Part shown: positions 1 to 10,507 of the stretch, one piece after another | Layout: every line of letters begins with the position of its first letter | Numbering within the stretch: the first letter of the stretch is position 1 | Assembly: GCF_015832195.1 (NCBI RefSeq) | Contig: NC_052017.1 | Coordinates: 74,835,801 to 74,899,800 of the forward strand | Source of the DNA: Motacilla alba alba | Taxonomy: Eukaryota; Chordata; Aves; Passeriformes; Motacillidae | DNA: 64,000 bases | Direction: 5' to 3' | Translations under genes and position numbers: made by a program | The notes under the pieces: generated by a model | The model's input: the letters and a program-made list of their open reading frames with translations, nothing else | Database searches by the model: none | Told to the model about the DNA's origin: nothing

Positions 1-2171
1 TATTGTAGGGAAAGCATGAAAGTTGCCATGGCCAGTTTAAGGCTTAGAGCCCACTTCCCTCTAAGCCTGAGGATCACATTCTTATTTTCAGTAATAACAA
101 GGGTTCAGATGTATTCAGTTTCTTTTCATGACTCTTACTCTACTTGTGAGAGAGCTCTCAAAATTGGATTTAGAACGTTCTAGCCCAATCTTTGCAGTTA
201 AACCATCAGTCTTCTTTAATCATCAAATAATGCAAAGAATTATCAGATTCATACATAATTTATAGAGAATATCATTAGTTTAGCCAGACATATCTGTTTT
301 CCTGTAGAGGCGAATCTATCCTTTATATGAATTAAATTTTATTTCATATGAATAATGTTTTTTGTTGCTACATAGAGGCCTAGTTATTCAATTATCAGAG
401 TTATTGAGGGAAATAGTAAGGGCCTATTTGATATGTTTAGAAAAAAGGAAAAAAATCAGATTGTTCTGGGTTTTAATCAGTTTCAATGCCTTGCATTTGG
501 TAGAGTTAATACAAATAAAACATTTTAATGTTAACAGATTTTACCTGTTTCATGCACAGGTAAAGTCTCTCTACTTGCATTTTCAATGGTTTGCCCTTTT
601 TCAAGCTTCTGGATGAGAACCCAAACTCTGCTAGAGGTCAGCCTGGTGCAGGAGATACCAGTAGATAAAGCAGATGGATGTATCTTACCTGAAATGAGGC
701 ATTATCTTGCCTGTTCATGTGTGTGTATTTATCTCCACCGTCATTATAGCTGCTGGTAAAAGCAATGAATCTTTTCAGAGAAAATATCTAGCTGAGAAAA
801 AAAGAGAGAGGAGTGAGAAAAACCAGTGCCCCCACACCTAGAAATCTGCTTATACAGTTGATGTTAGCAAAACAGTTGGGACAACTAAGTATCTGCTGCT
901 TATTTAAAACAATCACTTAAGAGTTTTACTGAGTTTAGACTTCAGAAAGGGTAAGACAGCTCTCACTTGTGGTCTTTCACTTAGTTCTAGAAAATCAAGT
1001 GTTACCAGGAAAAGGAAATGCTTTATGAAGCATTTCTGTGGAGAGTAATAATGCCATTAAGATGCTAATGTCTGTAGGACCATTATTGTCTTTGTAGAAC
1101 TGGCAGAATAGTGGGTTTCTGAACCGGGAAAAAAAAAAGTATTACTTATATGTATGCAAGAGCACAGAAGAGAGAACAATACCAGATGTAATTTTAAGAA
1201 ATGAGATTTGCATAAGGTCTTGGTCCACAGTGTTTGCAGATATTGTGGCAAGGGCAAAATAAATTATTTAGACATGTCAAAGTGAGGAGAGAACCCACAT
1301 CTATATCAAAATACTTGTCGTAGGGGACAGAAAACCCAACATGAGAAAAGAAGAAGCTGCCTTTTCAATGCAGTCTAAGTATGAAAAAGAAGTACAATAA
1401 TGGCTAAGAAGGGAAAAGGCACCAAAAAGAAGAAAATGCTTTTAAGTGAGTGGGAAATAGCTATAAAAATACAAAATCTAAAAAGTATAAGGGTTTTCCA
1501 AATTTGTGATGTGAAATTGAAATTATATGATATGATACTATGAAGAGAAAATAGGAATTTAATATGATCTTTTTAGAAAAAGAGTTAAAATACCAAGAAA
1601 AAAACCCATATGAAAACTCTGAAAGTTGTAACCCTTGAATGAATCCTATTAGTACTGCTACTGCTACTAAAGGTAAATTAATTTTTAAAAATCCCCCAAA
1701 TATAACATGTCCCTTACTAATTTTGAAAACAAGGTATCTGAAACACCAGCAGACTGTAAATAGAATAGCCTTTAAAATGGGAGCTGGTCCGAAAATTACA
1801 AAACCAGTTCAGGATTGTAACATTACTCTGTTAGATCAAGAGAGTGCTACCTATTGAGATTTCACCCACTTAATGCTTTGTCCTTTCTCAAGGACACAAG
1901 AGTATAATTTCATTATCTCATAGTGCTGATTACTGGACTGATTAAAATTAGCCAGGATAGTCACAACTGAGACTTTTACTTGTTTAGCTTTGTATTGAGG
2001 GTTGAACCCTGTAAGGGTTCTCCAGGAAAATCTAAACTCAGTCTCAGAGTGGTGCAGGATTGTGTAAGCATTTGTGATGAGCTCAGGCTGCAGCTGGCAG
2101 CTTGATGTCTACTTTCAGTTTCCAGTTTTGGGTTATGGGTTTTATATGCCTCCACCTAAACTAAGTGTAAC
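1..2171. other. Intergenic DNA, no gene seen
   Basis: AT-rich unique sequence. Open frames here are short (under 90 codons), have no recognisable domain and look like chance. No RNA gene or clear repeat was recognised. Confidence 0.6.
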
Positions 2172-3040
2172 CTATAGAATCATAGAATATGCTGAGTTGA
2201 AAGGACCCCACAAGGATCACCAAAGTCCAACTCCTGGCCCTGCACAAGACCAACCCTAAGAGTTAAACCTGAGAGTGCCTGAGAGTGTTGCCCAAAAATG
2301 CTTCTTGAACACTGTCTTGCTTTGTACTGTGACCATTTCTCTGGGGAGCCTCTGGAGAGTTCCAGTGCCCACTCTCTGTATGAATAAACCTTTTCCTGAT
2401 ACACAACCTAAACCTCCCCTGACTCAGCTTCATGTCATTTCCTTGAGTCCTGTCATGAGTGAAGAGATCGGTGTCTGCCCTCCTTTTCTGCTCACAAGGA
2501 AGTTGTAGGCTGCAATGAAGTCTCCTCTCAGTCTCCTCTCCAGGCTGAACAGACCAAGTGCCCTCAGCCACTCCTCAAACAGCTTCCTCTCCAGACCTTT
2601 CACCACTTCATTGCCCTCTTTTGGATGCTCTCTAATAGTTTAATGTCTTTCTTATATTGTGGCACCCAAAACTGCCCCCAGCACTCAAGGTGAGACTGGT
2701 AAATTGCAGAACAGACCAGGACAATCCCCTCCCTTGCCTGGCCAGTGATGCTGTGCCTGATGCCCCCCAGGACAGGATTGGCCCTCCTGGCTGCTAGAGC
2801 ACTGCTGACTCAGATTCAACTTGCCATGGAGCAGGACCCCCAGGTCTCTTTCAGCAGCTGCTTTCCAGCCTCTCATTCCCCAGTCCATACACGCAGCCAG
2901 GTGTAGTATATGGAACTTGCCTCTGTAAACTTCCTGGAGTTTGTGATTGTCTGTCTGTAATTTTGTCAAGGTCTCTCTGCAGGGCCTCTCTGCCCCAAGG
3001 GAGTCTCTGTGTTTCATCACATCAACAATTGCAGACATAC
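2172..3040 (-). mobile_element. CR1 LINE fragment, antisense
   Basis: The left edge carries the reversed CR1 3' terminus (agaatcatagaat, then a run resembling ttgaaaggacc). It continues through blocks typical of the antisense avian CR1 3' region: a cctaaacctcccctg block, a block about rival stop-rich text around ctcaaggtgagac, and a caggacccccaggtctc block. The element therefore points left, is 5'-truncated near 3040 and has no intact frame. Open frames read through it on either strand are by-products of the repeat. Boundaries are approximate. Confidence 0.85.
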
Positions 3041-5728
3041 AGTAAATATTTGAATGAAAGTTTGAACCCTTATAATTTGAGCAATTTAAAATGATGCTAT
3101 ATATATTCATGCACAATGTGATTTCAATTGAGATGAGATTGATAATTTTACAGGTGAAATATGTCCCATTTAAAAGAATGGACAGAATGAAGGACCATAA
3201 ATTTTACCAAAAGAATAGGAAGCAAGATATTGAAGTTTTAAAATATTCTATCCAAGAACTGCATAATATTTCAGTTTCATCTCCGTCTCCTACCCCTTTT
3301 AACTGAGAAGAAATGCATATTGACAGAAAAAAGGATTCATAGGTTAGCCTAGAGCAAAATGTTCTTATTTTTCAGAATCTTCCACTGCATTTGAGAAGAT
3401 GGCCAGTAGTATGGTTTATTTTTTTCTGACATCTCCGCTTTTCACTTTTGCCTAAAGCAGAGTGGCAAGAAGGAACTGTAGAATCCTCCTTGCAAAAAAT
3501 GCTGAAGGCCTGCTGCTCCTCAAAGTGGAATTTTCCAAAAGACGATTAAGAGTTTCTGACTCCCAACTAAAATCTAATTTAAATCTGAATCAAGATTTAA
3601 CCTAGAATTTTTGACTCTTTTCTTTTAAGGGTAGGAGAGCTCTACTTAGAGGAGTGAAACAGACTTCCACTTCTTTAAATAATTGAAGTTTCATATAGCT
3701 AAAAGGAGCTACATTAAACAAGTCAGTTATGCAGTATTACTGACACATAGGAGAACTCAAAATTGTGCTGATAAACCCTACATCATGATTCATAGAAATT
3801 CACATTTTTTTTTCTTTACAGAATAGCTGTAAGCATCTTTCTTTAAAAGATGTCAAAATTTTACATGAGCTATGTGAATGAAACAGCTATACTGAGAGGA
3901 CACAGAAGAATATTATAAAGAAATAATAATTTAAAGAAATTAAATTACGTCTAGATTTTTTTTCGTTATTGTGGTTAGGAGTAGTACATTTTTGGCATTT
4001 CAGACTTGTATCAAAATATATTCCAAGATTTGCAAGGATGGGTGTGGGGAAAATACTTCACATCTAGTTTCTAAGGGAGATTAAAATCTCTGTGCATAAA
4101 AAGAATGCTAACCAAAACTTGTTTAACAAAACCAATAACTGTAATCTTACATTCAAATTTCTTCTTAACACTCAAAGACCCCCACAGATTGCACTGTGAG
4201 TGCATTCAATCAACTAATATGTGGGAATTATATGATTTTTCAGCATTTAAGATAGTCTGTCAAAAGGGATTTGAGGTTTAAATTAAGAGATTCAATATTT
4301 ATTGTAAGTGGAATTCTGTCTGAGGTATTCTAGTTTATTAACCAGAAAAAAGGTCCCCGCAAGTCATTCTGGATAGAATAAAAGTCTTGATAAAAGTTTT
4401 TTTGAAGGATGTCATTTGCTTCAGGATGGTGCTTCCCCCACACTCAGCTGTGGGAAGTGCAGTACAGTTTACAAGATGTTCTTTCAGCTGAATTACCAGC
4501 ACAATTTGCTAGATGTTCCAGGATTTCTTCCCTCATTCAAGCATTTCCCTCATTCAAGAAAGATGAGTTCCTCATCTTTCTACTAGGATAAAAGAATGTG
4601 ACTGCAAACCAAAACAAAAGAAACACACAGATCCAGGAAGCACTGGATTTTGGCTCAGTACTTGAGGTATACATGTTCAGTGAAATTGTAAACACTTGAG
4701 ATACAGATGTAATTTCAATATATACTTTATTAGCACATTAAATGGCAATACTCAGTATATTCAGCTTCTGTGAATAGCAGTTATGAAAACTTTGCAAAAG
4801 TTTGGATAAATTGAATATACAAATGGTTTTGCTTTAGTACTGATGCTTATCATTTGTTTATTATGTTCTATTCTAGGAACTGGATGTAGTTCATTTATTC
4901 TATTTGTTTCCAAAATTCATATTCCTAACTTTCAAAAAGGCTTGTTCTTTTCTCCTCAGTGATGTACCAGTTTCCTGCTTTAGGTAAGATTTATAGCCAA
5001 GAGTTGTAACTTTTCATTTTATAAATGTACTTGACCTAAGGTTGAGTGTCAAATTTACCAGTTATCTCTTTTACTCCTCTAGTAAAAAGTCCTTCCATCT
5101 TTGTGATCTTCTATTATCTGCTGGGAGATAAGAGGGAAGCCTTTGGGAGTTATGTTGCTTCAACTTTGTCAGTCCCTAATTAGTTATTTCTCATGACCCT
5201 GTGAGCAGCATATCAAAGTTTTGTATTACCAAGAGACACTAGACAGAGTTTATACCACGTAGATAGCCAGAAGAGAAATATGTGGGCAGTCCTGAGAAAA
5301 GAGGTAACTTTGGTTTCCCAGAGGTTGCTGTATTCAGGTGAGGAAGGAGATGTGATTGGATTTTTCTAGTCACAAAGTGCAAGTATTTAGCCTACAGCCA
5401 GGGCAAGGAGCAGTTTGGATATCAGCAGTCATTGCTGGCTCATTTCCCTCACAGATGTATGTCTCAGTTTCCTTTTGCCCATCTTCCTCAACTGATGGTG
5501 TTACTTGGACACAACATGGCTCCTTGAGCTGCATGCAGTCAACAGCCACTGGGTATTCACATCTCACCTAATGTTACATAGATTAAAGGGAAAAAATATC
5601 TCTAGATCCAGCTTCTTTTCAGAGCAGTTGCATCTGGGAAGATTAAACATTGCTCCAACATGAAGTGCTGTCTCTAGCAAAAAGGGGCCAAAAGTTGTAG
5701 CCTAAAATCGTATCAAATAAAGCCCACA
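3041..5728. other. Intergenic DNA, no gene seen
   Basis: AT-rich sequence without a supportable gene. It holds a small perfect hairpin at 4558-4580 (10-bp arms, 3-base loop) beside a short direct repeat of cctcattcaag. Otherwise nothing recognisable. Confidence 0.55.
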
Positions 5729-6745
5729 CATAGAATCAAACAGGATGATTGAGGTTGGAAGACACTTCTGGGGAAATACCAGGACCAATCTCCTCAGAGT
5801 AGGGCCAGTTGAAACAAGTTGCTCAGGATTGTCTCTCATTGAGCTTTGAATATCTCCAGGAATGGAGACTTTAAAACCTCTCTGTGACATCTATCTCAGT
5901 GTTTGTTCATCCTCATAGTATAAAAGCACATAAAGCACATGCTTTTGTTTTTTGAGGTGGGTTTTTGTTTTTGTTATCGTTTCTTCTGTGGTTTGAATGG
6001 GGCTTTTTCACATCATTTTATGCCCATTGTCTCTTGCCCTGTCAACAGGAAAAGAGAAAAATCTAGCTCTTTATTCTTAAGTCCTCCCATCAGCTATACA
6101 CAATGAGACTTCTCTTCTCTGGGCTGAACAGTCCCAGCTCTCTTTTGGTGTATCCTTCTATGTCAGATGCCCCAGTTCCTCGACCTTTTTCATGGTCTTT
6201 GTTGGACTTGCCCTAGAAAATCTATATCTGTCTTGTACTGGGAAGCCCGAAACTGGACACAGTTTTCTAGACATGTCTCATCAGGGTTGGGCAGATGGAA
6301 AGAATCTCCTCTGAGTTATCATCAAAGGTCTTCCATATATTGCCCAGATGCTGTTCATCTTTACTTAAAGCACACAGTTGCTAGTTCATGGTCAACTTGT
6401 TTTTCACCAGAGACCCCAGGTCTGCTAGAAAACACTGCTTTCCAGAAAGTTATTCTCTAGTGTGTACTGATGTAGGGTATTATTCCCCCTACATGCAATT
6501 TCCATTACTGAACTTCATGAGCTTCCTGTCAGACCATGCCTTCAGCCTGCTGAGGTCCCTCTGAATGGAAGAATGATGCTCTGGTGCATCAAACATTCCT
6601 CCCAGTTTTGTATCTTCTCCAAGCTTGAATCCATTGCCCAGGTCACTGATGAAGAGGTCATAGACAATTGTTTGTTGTGGTATCAGCCCCTGGGGTACAT
6701 GTGGCTCCATCCTCAAGGTTCAGCTCACTGACTTCCTGAGCTAAA
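5729..6745 (-). mobile_element. CR1 LINE fragment, antisense
   Basis: It starts with a degraded reversed CR1 3' end (agaatcaaacaggatgattg, then ttggaag) and runs through CR1 antisense blocks, including gggctgaacagtcccagctc, a section with tcagcctgctgaggtccctc, and aagcttgaatccattgcccaggtcactgatgaagag. The element points left, is more diverged than the 2172-3040 copy, and encodes nothing intact. The right boundary is approximate. Confidence 0.8.
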
Positions 6746-7928
6746 TGTCCTTTCTATAAATGTAGTATTTTCAAAAGTATGTATGAATTTGTCTGTCATG
6801 AACTTTTCCTCACCTCGTTTAAGTGAGGCATTTGCTAGCAGAGGTAACTTGCCTGGATGTCAGTGATGCTCAGGATTTCAGACCTGTCAACAGAAAACCA
6901 CAGGAGGGTCACTAGGGTGCTTTCAATTCCCAATGGTCACATTATTTTTTCTAAGAGACACTTGCTTATTGAACTTTTAAAATTTATTTAGTGGCAGACT
7001 TCACATAGTCACAGTTGGTAAATTTATTACAGTTTCTTCTTATAAGGTGAAAATAGGCGAGCTTAGACATTGTGAGATATCTTTTGACAAACACTGTCAT
7101 AAAAAGCAACTACGGTTTTAGTTTATGAGTCCTGTTTAATTATAAACTTTCTAAAATTATTGCACTCATTATATAAAATTTGCTTTTTAAATATATCAGT
7201 TATAAAAAAAAAACCCCTCTGAAATTCAGAAAAAAAATATAATAATTCACTAATTATAAACTAACTCAGTTTGTGTTTAGCTGATGCTTTTTCCAGGAGA
7301 CTGACAAATCAATAGAAATTGAAATCAATTTGTTGGCTGAATAATTTTGGAGCTCAAATTTCAGCTAAATGGTCTAAGTGGAATAAGGTTTATCAGATTT
7401 TTAAAAGTTGATTAATGTGTAAGGGAAAAATCCAATACAGTAGTACAGTACTTGAATGCTTTGCAATGTGTGAGAAGCACACAAGTATCTATGGTAAGTA
7501 TGGATGACTGTAATGGCTTGTGGGAATTCTTTTTAAAATTTTGCCAAGGACATCAAAACCAAAGTGATAGTAGGAAATTACAGCTCTAGACATGATTATA
7601 GACTGGTAAGCATTTTTCTATAAATTTAAAAAAAATTGAAAAAAAACCCTAATTGCACTATTATTTTTCTACATTGCCATCAGCTTTTTTATTTAATCAA
7701 TATACATTTTTCAGAAACACAGTAATACTATACTTTTTTAATACATGTCTGGCTCCTTTGTTTATTCCTGTTTAAAGAAAAAAATATATACTTGTCACTC
7801 TGTGAACCTCATGCTATGTTAGTGAAGTTTGCATTTTTTCTGAAATACTTTGAATTTGACTTCAAGGCTTTGAAATGAGGGAACACTCTCCTGTTGGGAC
7901 TTTTTATAAGTAGAGGCAGAGGAAAATG
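6746..7928. other. Intergenic DNA, left flank of the provirus
   Basis: AT-rich sequence without a supportable gene. It ends at the ATAT target duplication of the retrovirus. Confidence 0.55.
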
Positions 7929-7932
7929 ATAT
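7929..7932. other. Target-site duplication, left copy (ATAT)
   Basis: The four bases before the 5' LTR match the four after the 3' LTR (16806-16809). Longer flank comparisons do not match, so the duplication is 4 bp, the size usual for gammaretroviral integration. Because the sequence is low-complexity, the match alone is weak, but both LTR edges independently place it. Confidence 0.75.
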
Positions 7933-8246
7933 TGTTGGAAATTATTTAAATGTAGAAATTTTGTAAAGTATAGTATGTAGGAATTAGTAGCCGTTTGAAG
8001 TGTGGTGTAACCTTTAGAGTGTGTAACCATAGTATTCAAGCAACCGTAACGAATGTTTAATCAGGGAGGGAAGCAAGAATGTTGATCTGTATACAATGTA
8101 CTGGAAATCATGATAGGTACTTGATTTATAGTCTTGTTTGTAGCTTAAGGAGTATATCGTGAGTTTCACAAGAAGCCAGTTATTAAGAAAGGGAATTGTT
8201 GGGGAAGGGGGGTCTGTTACTTGGAGAAATTTGTAACAAACTGTAG

Positions 8247-8253
8247 TATATAA
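8247..8253 (+). promoter_or_regulatory. LTR TATA box (TATATAA)
   Basis: Lies about 75 bases before the AATAAA signal, as expected for a U3 core promoter. It predicts a cap site near 8275-8282. The same site occurs in the 3' LTR at 16680-16686. Confidence 0.8.
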
Positions 8254-8321
8254 GGAGATCGATGTATCAGTAGCGTTGGAGCTCTGATTTGGGACAGGGG
8301 TCCCCGGACTCCCGGGCCCTC

Positions 8322-8327
8322 AATAAA
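8322..8327 (+). terminator. LTR polyadenylation signal (AATAAA)
   Basis: A canonical AATAAA followed within 20 bases by a CA-rich site and then a GT-rich stretch, the normal R/U5 boundary layout. The copy used for the 3' end of viral RNA is at 16755-16760. Confidence 0.85.
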
Positions 8328-8379
8328 GCACCGCACAAAACTTACGGGTTTTGTGTCTTTGTTCGGGCAACAGTTTTTC

Positions 8380-8397
8380 TGGCGACCGCGGCAGGAC
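8380..8397 (+). other. Primer binding site, arginine tRNA type
   Basis: TGGCGACCGCGGCAGGAC begins 7 bases after the end of the LTR. It is the complement expected for the 3' end (with CCA) of a vertebrate tRNA-Arg, most likely the UCG-anticodon isoacceptor from recalled tRNA sequence. Avian leukosis-type viruses use tRNA-Trp and murine leukemia-type viruses mostly tRNA-Pro, so this supports a separate class I lineage. The isoacceptor assignment is from memory and less certain than the arginine call. Confidence 0.8.
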
Positions 8398-8510
8398 TCC
8401 GAGGGTGGCTGGGGCGGTTCACGTCCCGATTTGCTCCAAAGCCGGCGCCGAGCACTTCTCGGGGAGACATCGGTTCGTGCCCTACCCCCGCACCTGTCGG
8501 ACAACTGCAT

Positions 8511-8518
8511 AAGGTAAG
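8511..8518 (+). promoter_or_regulatory. Candidate major splice donor (AAG/GTAAGC)
   Basis: A near-consensus 5' splice site between 8513 and 8514, after the PBS and before gag. This is where the donor for the env mRNA usually lies. The stem-loops at 8622-8665 would then be found only in unspliced RNA. Confidence 0.55.
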
Positions 8519-8621
8519 CCCAAAAGGTGCTTTATATTGAATAAGGGGATATTGGATTTGGTGGATTTGGTGGAATAAGCCTAGGCCCGGCCGTAAGACG
8601 TAGAAAATACGCAGGACCGGA

Positions 8622-8665
8622 TTTTACCCTTCGGGGTAAAAAGGTTTTACCCTTCAGGGGTAAAA
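8622..8665 (+). other. Two tandem stem-loops in the leader, first with a UUCG tetraloop
   Basis: Hairpin 1 (8622-8641) pairs TTTTACCC with GGGTAAAA around TTCG. The loop is closed by a C-G pair, the extra-stable cUUCGg arrangement. Hairpin 2 (8645-8665) repeats the same 8-bp stem around TTCAG. Only 3 bases separate them. Position (after the donor, before gag) fits an encapsidation signal, but that role is inferred. Confidence 0.7.
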
Positions 8666-8671
8666 AAAAAA

Positions 8672-8740
8672 AGGTGTGGAGGTATTGGTATATTGGAATA
8701 TTATAATTGTATGGTGTAGAGGTATTGGTAGTATAATTGT
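8672..8740 (+). repeat. Imperfect direct duplication in the leader (about 42-bp period)
   Basis: The block ggtgtggaggtattggta followed by ttataattgt recurs as ggtgtagaggtattggta followed by tataattgt. It is noncoding and has no known role. Confidence 0.7.
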
Positions 8741-8775
8741 GTAGTATGATGCCGTTTAAGACGTTTAAGGCATTA

Positions 8776-8914
8776 GTTCAAGCAAATAGTAAATGTAAAA
8801 TGTAAAAATAGTAAAAAAAATAGTAAATGTAAAAAAATAGTAAAAAAAAATAGTAAATGTAAATGTAAAAATGTAAAAAAAATAGTAACTGTAAAATGTA
8901 AAAATAGTAAAAAA
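8776..8914 (+). repeat. A-rich simple repeat just upstream of gag
   Basis: About 140 bp built from variable units of tagtaaatgtaaaa type. It ends directly at the gag start codon. It is rich in TAG, TAA and ATG triplets, so an unspliced RNA would carry several upstream AUGs, each followed closely by a stop. Confidence 0.85.
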
Positions 8915-8915
8915 C

Positions 8916-10503
8916 ATGCCATTAGGTTGTATATCAAAACGATGGAAAAGTGAAGGATATGACCAAGAGTTGGACAAAGGAAAGATGATTGATTATTGTA
9001 ATCACTGGTGGCCGGAGTATGAAATTGGAGAAGCTGGGTGGCCGGTGAACGGTACAATAGGAGTGAGAATTATGGAATCTTTGATGCGGTTTTTGAGGAG
9101 AAATGAGAAATGGGAGGAAATGCCATATTTAGACTTGTTCTTTGTTTTAAGTCGAAAGGAGGAGTAACAGCGAGAATGCAATATTTTGGTGTTGGACGTA
9201 AATGAGGAAAAAGAGTGTGTTGGTTGTAAGCAGAGAAAAGAGTGTGAGTTGGGGTCTACCGTGGAGGAAGATTTGTCTTACTGTGTAGCTCCGCTAAGAG
9301 TTTCTGAGAATCCTGGCTCTATTAACCCTTCTGCGCCGCCTGCTGAATATATAGGATTTAGTGAGAGTGAGACCGATGATGATAAGAAGGAGAATGTTAA
9401 AAGGACCCCATTAGCAGAACGAACACGCAAGGGGAGAAAAGGGCAAAAGAAGCCACAGCTAATTGCGCCATTGAGAGAGGCTGTGGGACCCCAAGGGGAA
9501 AGGATCCTTATAAAAGTACCCTTTTCCCCAGGAGATTTGGTGATCTGGAAACAATCTGCGGGGAGTTACCGGGAGGATCCTGAAAGGGTGGCAAGGGTGG
9601 TTAAAATGGTAATAAAAACACAGAACCCAGATTGGAATAATTTACAGGTGTTACTAGACACAATATTAGACTTTACTGAAAAGGAAATGGTTATTTGGGC
9701 TACTAAAGAAAAAGCAAGGGATGACATCCGATTACGGGGGGGTGAATAAAACGATTGATGAGGTAGTTCCAAGTGAGGACCCTAGATGGGACCCTAATTC
9801 AACAGGGGGAATGAGGGCCGTGAAGCGGTATCAGGAATTGTTAATTGAAGGAATCAGAACAGGAATACCTAAAACCATGAACTGGTCAAAATTGTATTCA
9901 GTTAAACAAGATAAAAACGAGTTACCTTCTGCCTTTTTGGAAAGATTGAAGGATGTGGCTCGGAGATTTACTAATTTGAATGTAGAAGAGCAATCGGGAA
10001 AACTCCAGATTGCATTGTTGTTCATGGGTTAGTCACAGGAAGATATTAGGAAGAAATTGCAGAAATTAGAGGGGGAAGATACTCGGGACCTGGATAAATT
10101 GCTAGAAGTGGCCTGGAAAGTATATAATAACAGGGAGAAGGAGGCAGCCAGAAAGCAGCAAGCTAGTCTATTAGCTGTGATACAACAAGCAAGGGCAGGC
10201 GGGAGGGTTAATCGGGGTTGCGGACGAAGTGGAATGTGAATGACTAGGGGACCTAGGGGAATGATAAGAAGAAGGGGAGGATTTGGGTTTGCCCCAGGCA
10301 TGGAAAGACTAGACCCCAATCAATGTGCGTTTTGCCGACAATTAAGACACTAGAAAAATGAGTGTCCGATAAGAACCGGAATAAGAATGGGGCCAGCTAT
10401 GGGAAATGTAGGTATAGGAATTATTTTGCCTGGAGGATTTGCAGGGAGGTCAGCAGATGTCGCCCAAGCAATGGTCCTGGGACATTATCAAAATCAAAGC
10501 TGA
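8916..10503 (+). pseudogene. gag (matrix-capsid-nucleocapsid), defective
   Basis: Encodes the structural polyprotein. The ATG at 8916 directly follows the A-rich repeat. The matrix part has a gammaretroviral signature (WWPEYEIGEAGWP, then GT). A PSAP late-domain motif, the Tsg101/ESCRT recruiting type, lies at 9327-9338. The capsid major homology region is at about 9901-9969. The nucleocapsid has one CCHC box (Cys codons 10324, 10333 and 10363, His 10348). Breaks: TAA at 9165, a frameshift at the 7-G run 9736-9742, TAG at 10030, TGA at 10237, and TAG at 10351 inside the zinc knuckle where the family has Trp. The terminal TGA at 10501 looks like the genuine gag stop. About 529 codons, normal for the group. 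Residue 2 is Pro, so the usual N-myristoylation glycine is absent. Confidence 0.93.
9736..9742 (+). other. gag frameshift at a 7-G run
   Basis: The matrix/p12-side frame (codon starts divisible by 3) closes at 9747, while capsid continues from here in the next frame. One extra G in the homopolymer accounts for it. Confidence 0.8.
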
Positions 10504-10507
10504 CTAG
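10501..10507 (+). promoter_or_regulatory. Gag-Pol junction, UGA CUAG readthrough context
   Basis: A stop in the shared gag-pol frame lies between the nucleocapsid zinc knuckle and the protease (20 codons before DTGA). The heptamer UGACUAG is the context known for efficient readthrough in some viral and vertebrate mRNAs. Gammaretroviruses express Pol by readthrough but usually of UAG. A weak stem (10504-10508 with 10527-10531) could follow it. Confidence 0.65.

Larger units (their letters stand above)
7933..8372 (+). repeat. 5' LTR (440 bp)
   Basis: Begins TGTTGG and ends GGGCAACA, giving the TG...CA ends expected of a retroviral LTR. It contains a TATA box and an AATAAA signal about 75 bases apart, so U3 is about 345 bp, R about 65 bp and U5 short (about 30 bp). 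It reads the same base for base as the copy at 16366-16805. It is the presumed promoter for the genomic RNA. Confidence 0.97.

Noticed and set aside
2685..3116. 143-codon open frame on the - strand
   Set aside because: Lies mostly in the 3' section of a degraded CR1 and lacks RT motifs. Not a gene.
8778..8914. CRISPR-like or satellite array
   Set aside because: Units vary and are A-rich with no unique spacers. It is simple repeat within a retroviral leader.
10030..10032. This TAG as the true gag terminator
   Set aside because: It precedes the nucleocapsid zinc knuckle and continues a capsid-type segment, so the genuine end is more likely TGA 10501.
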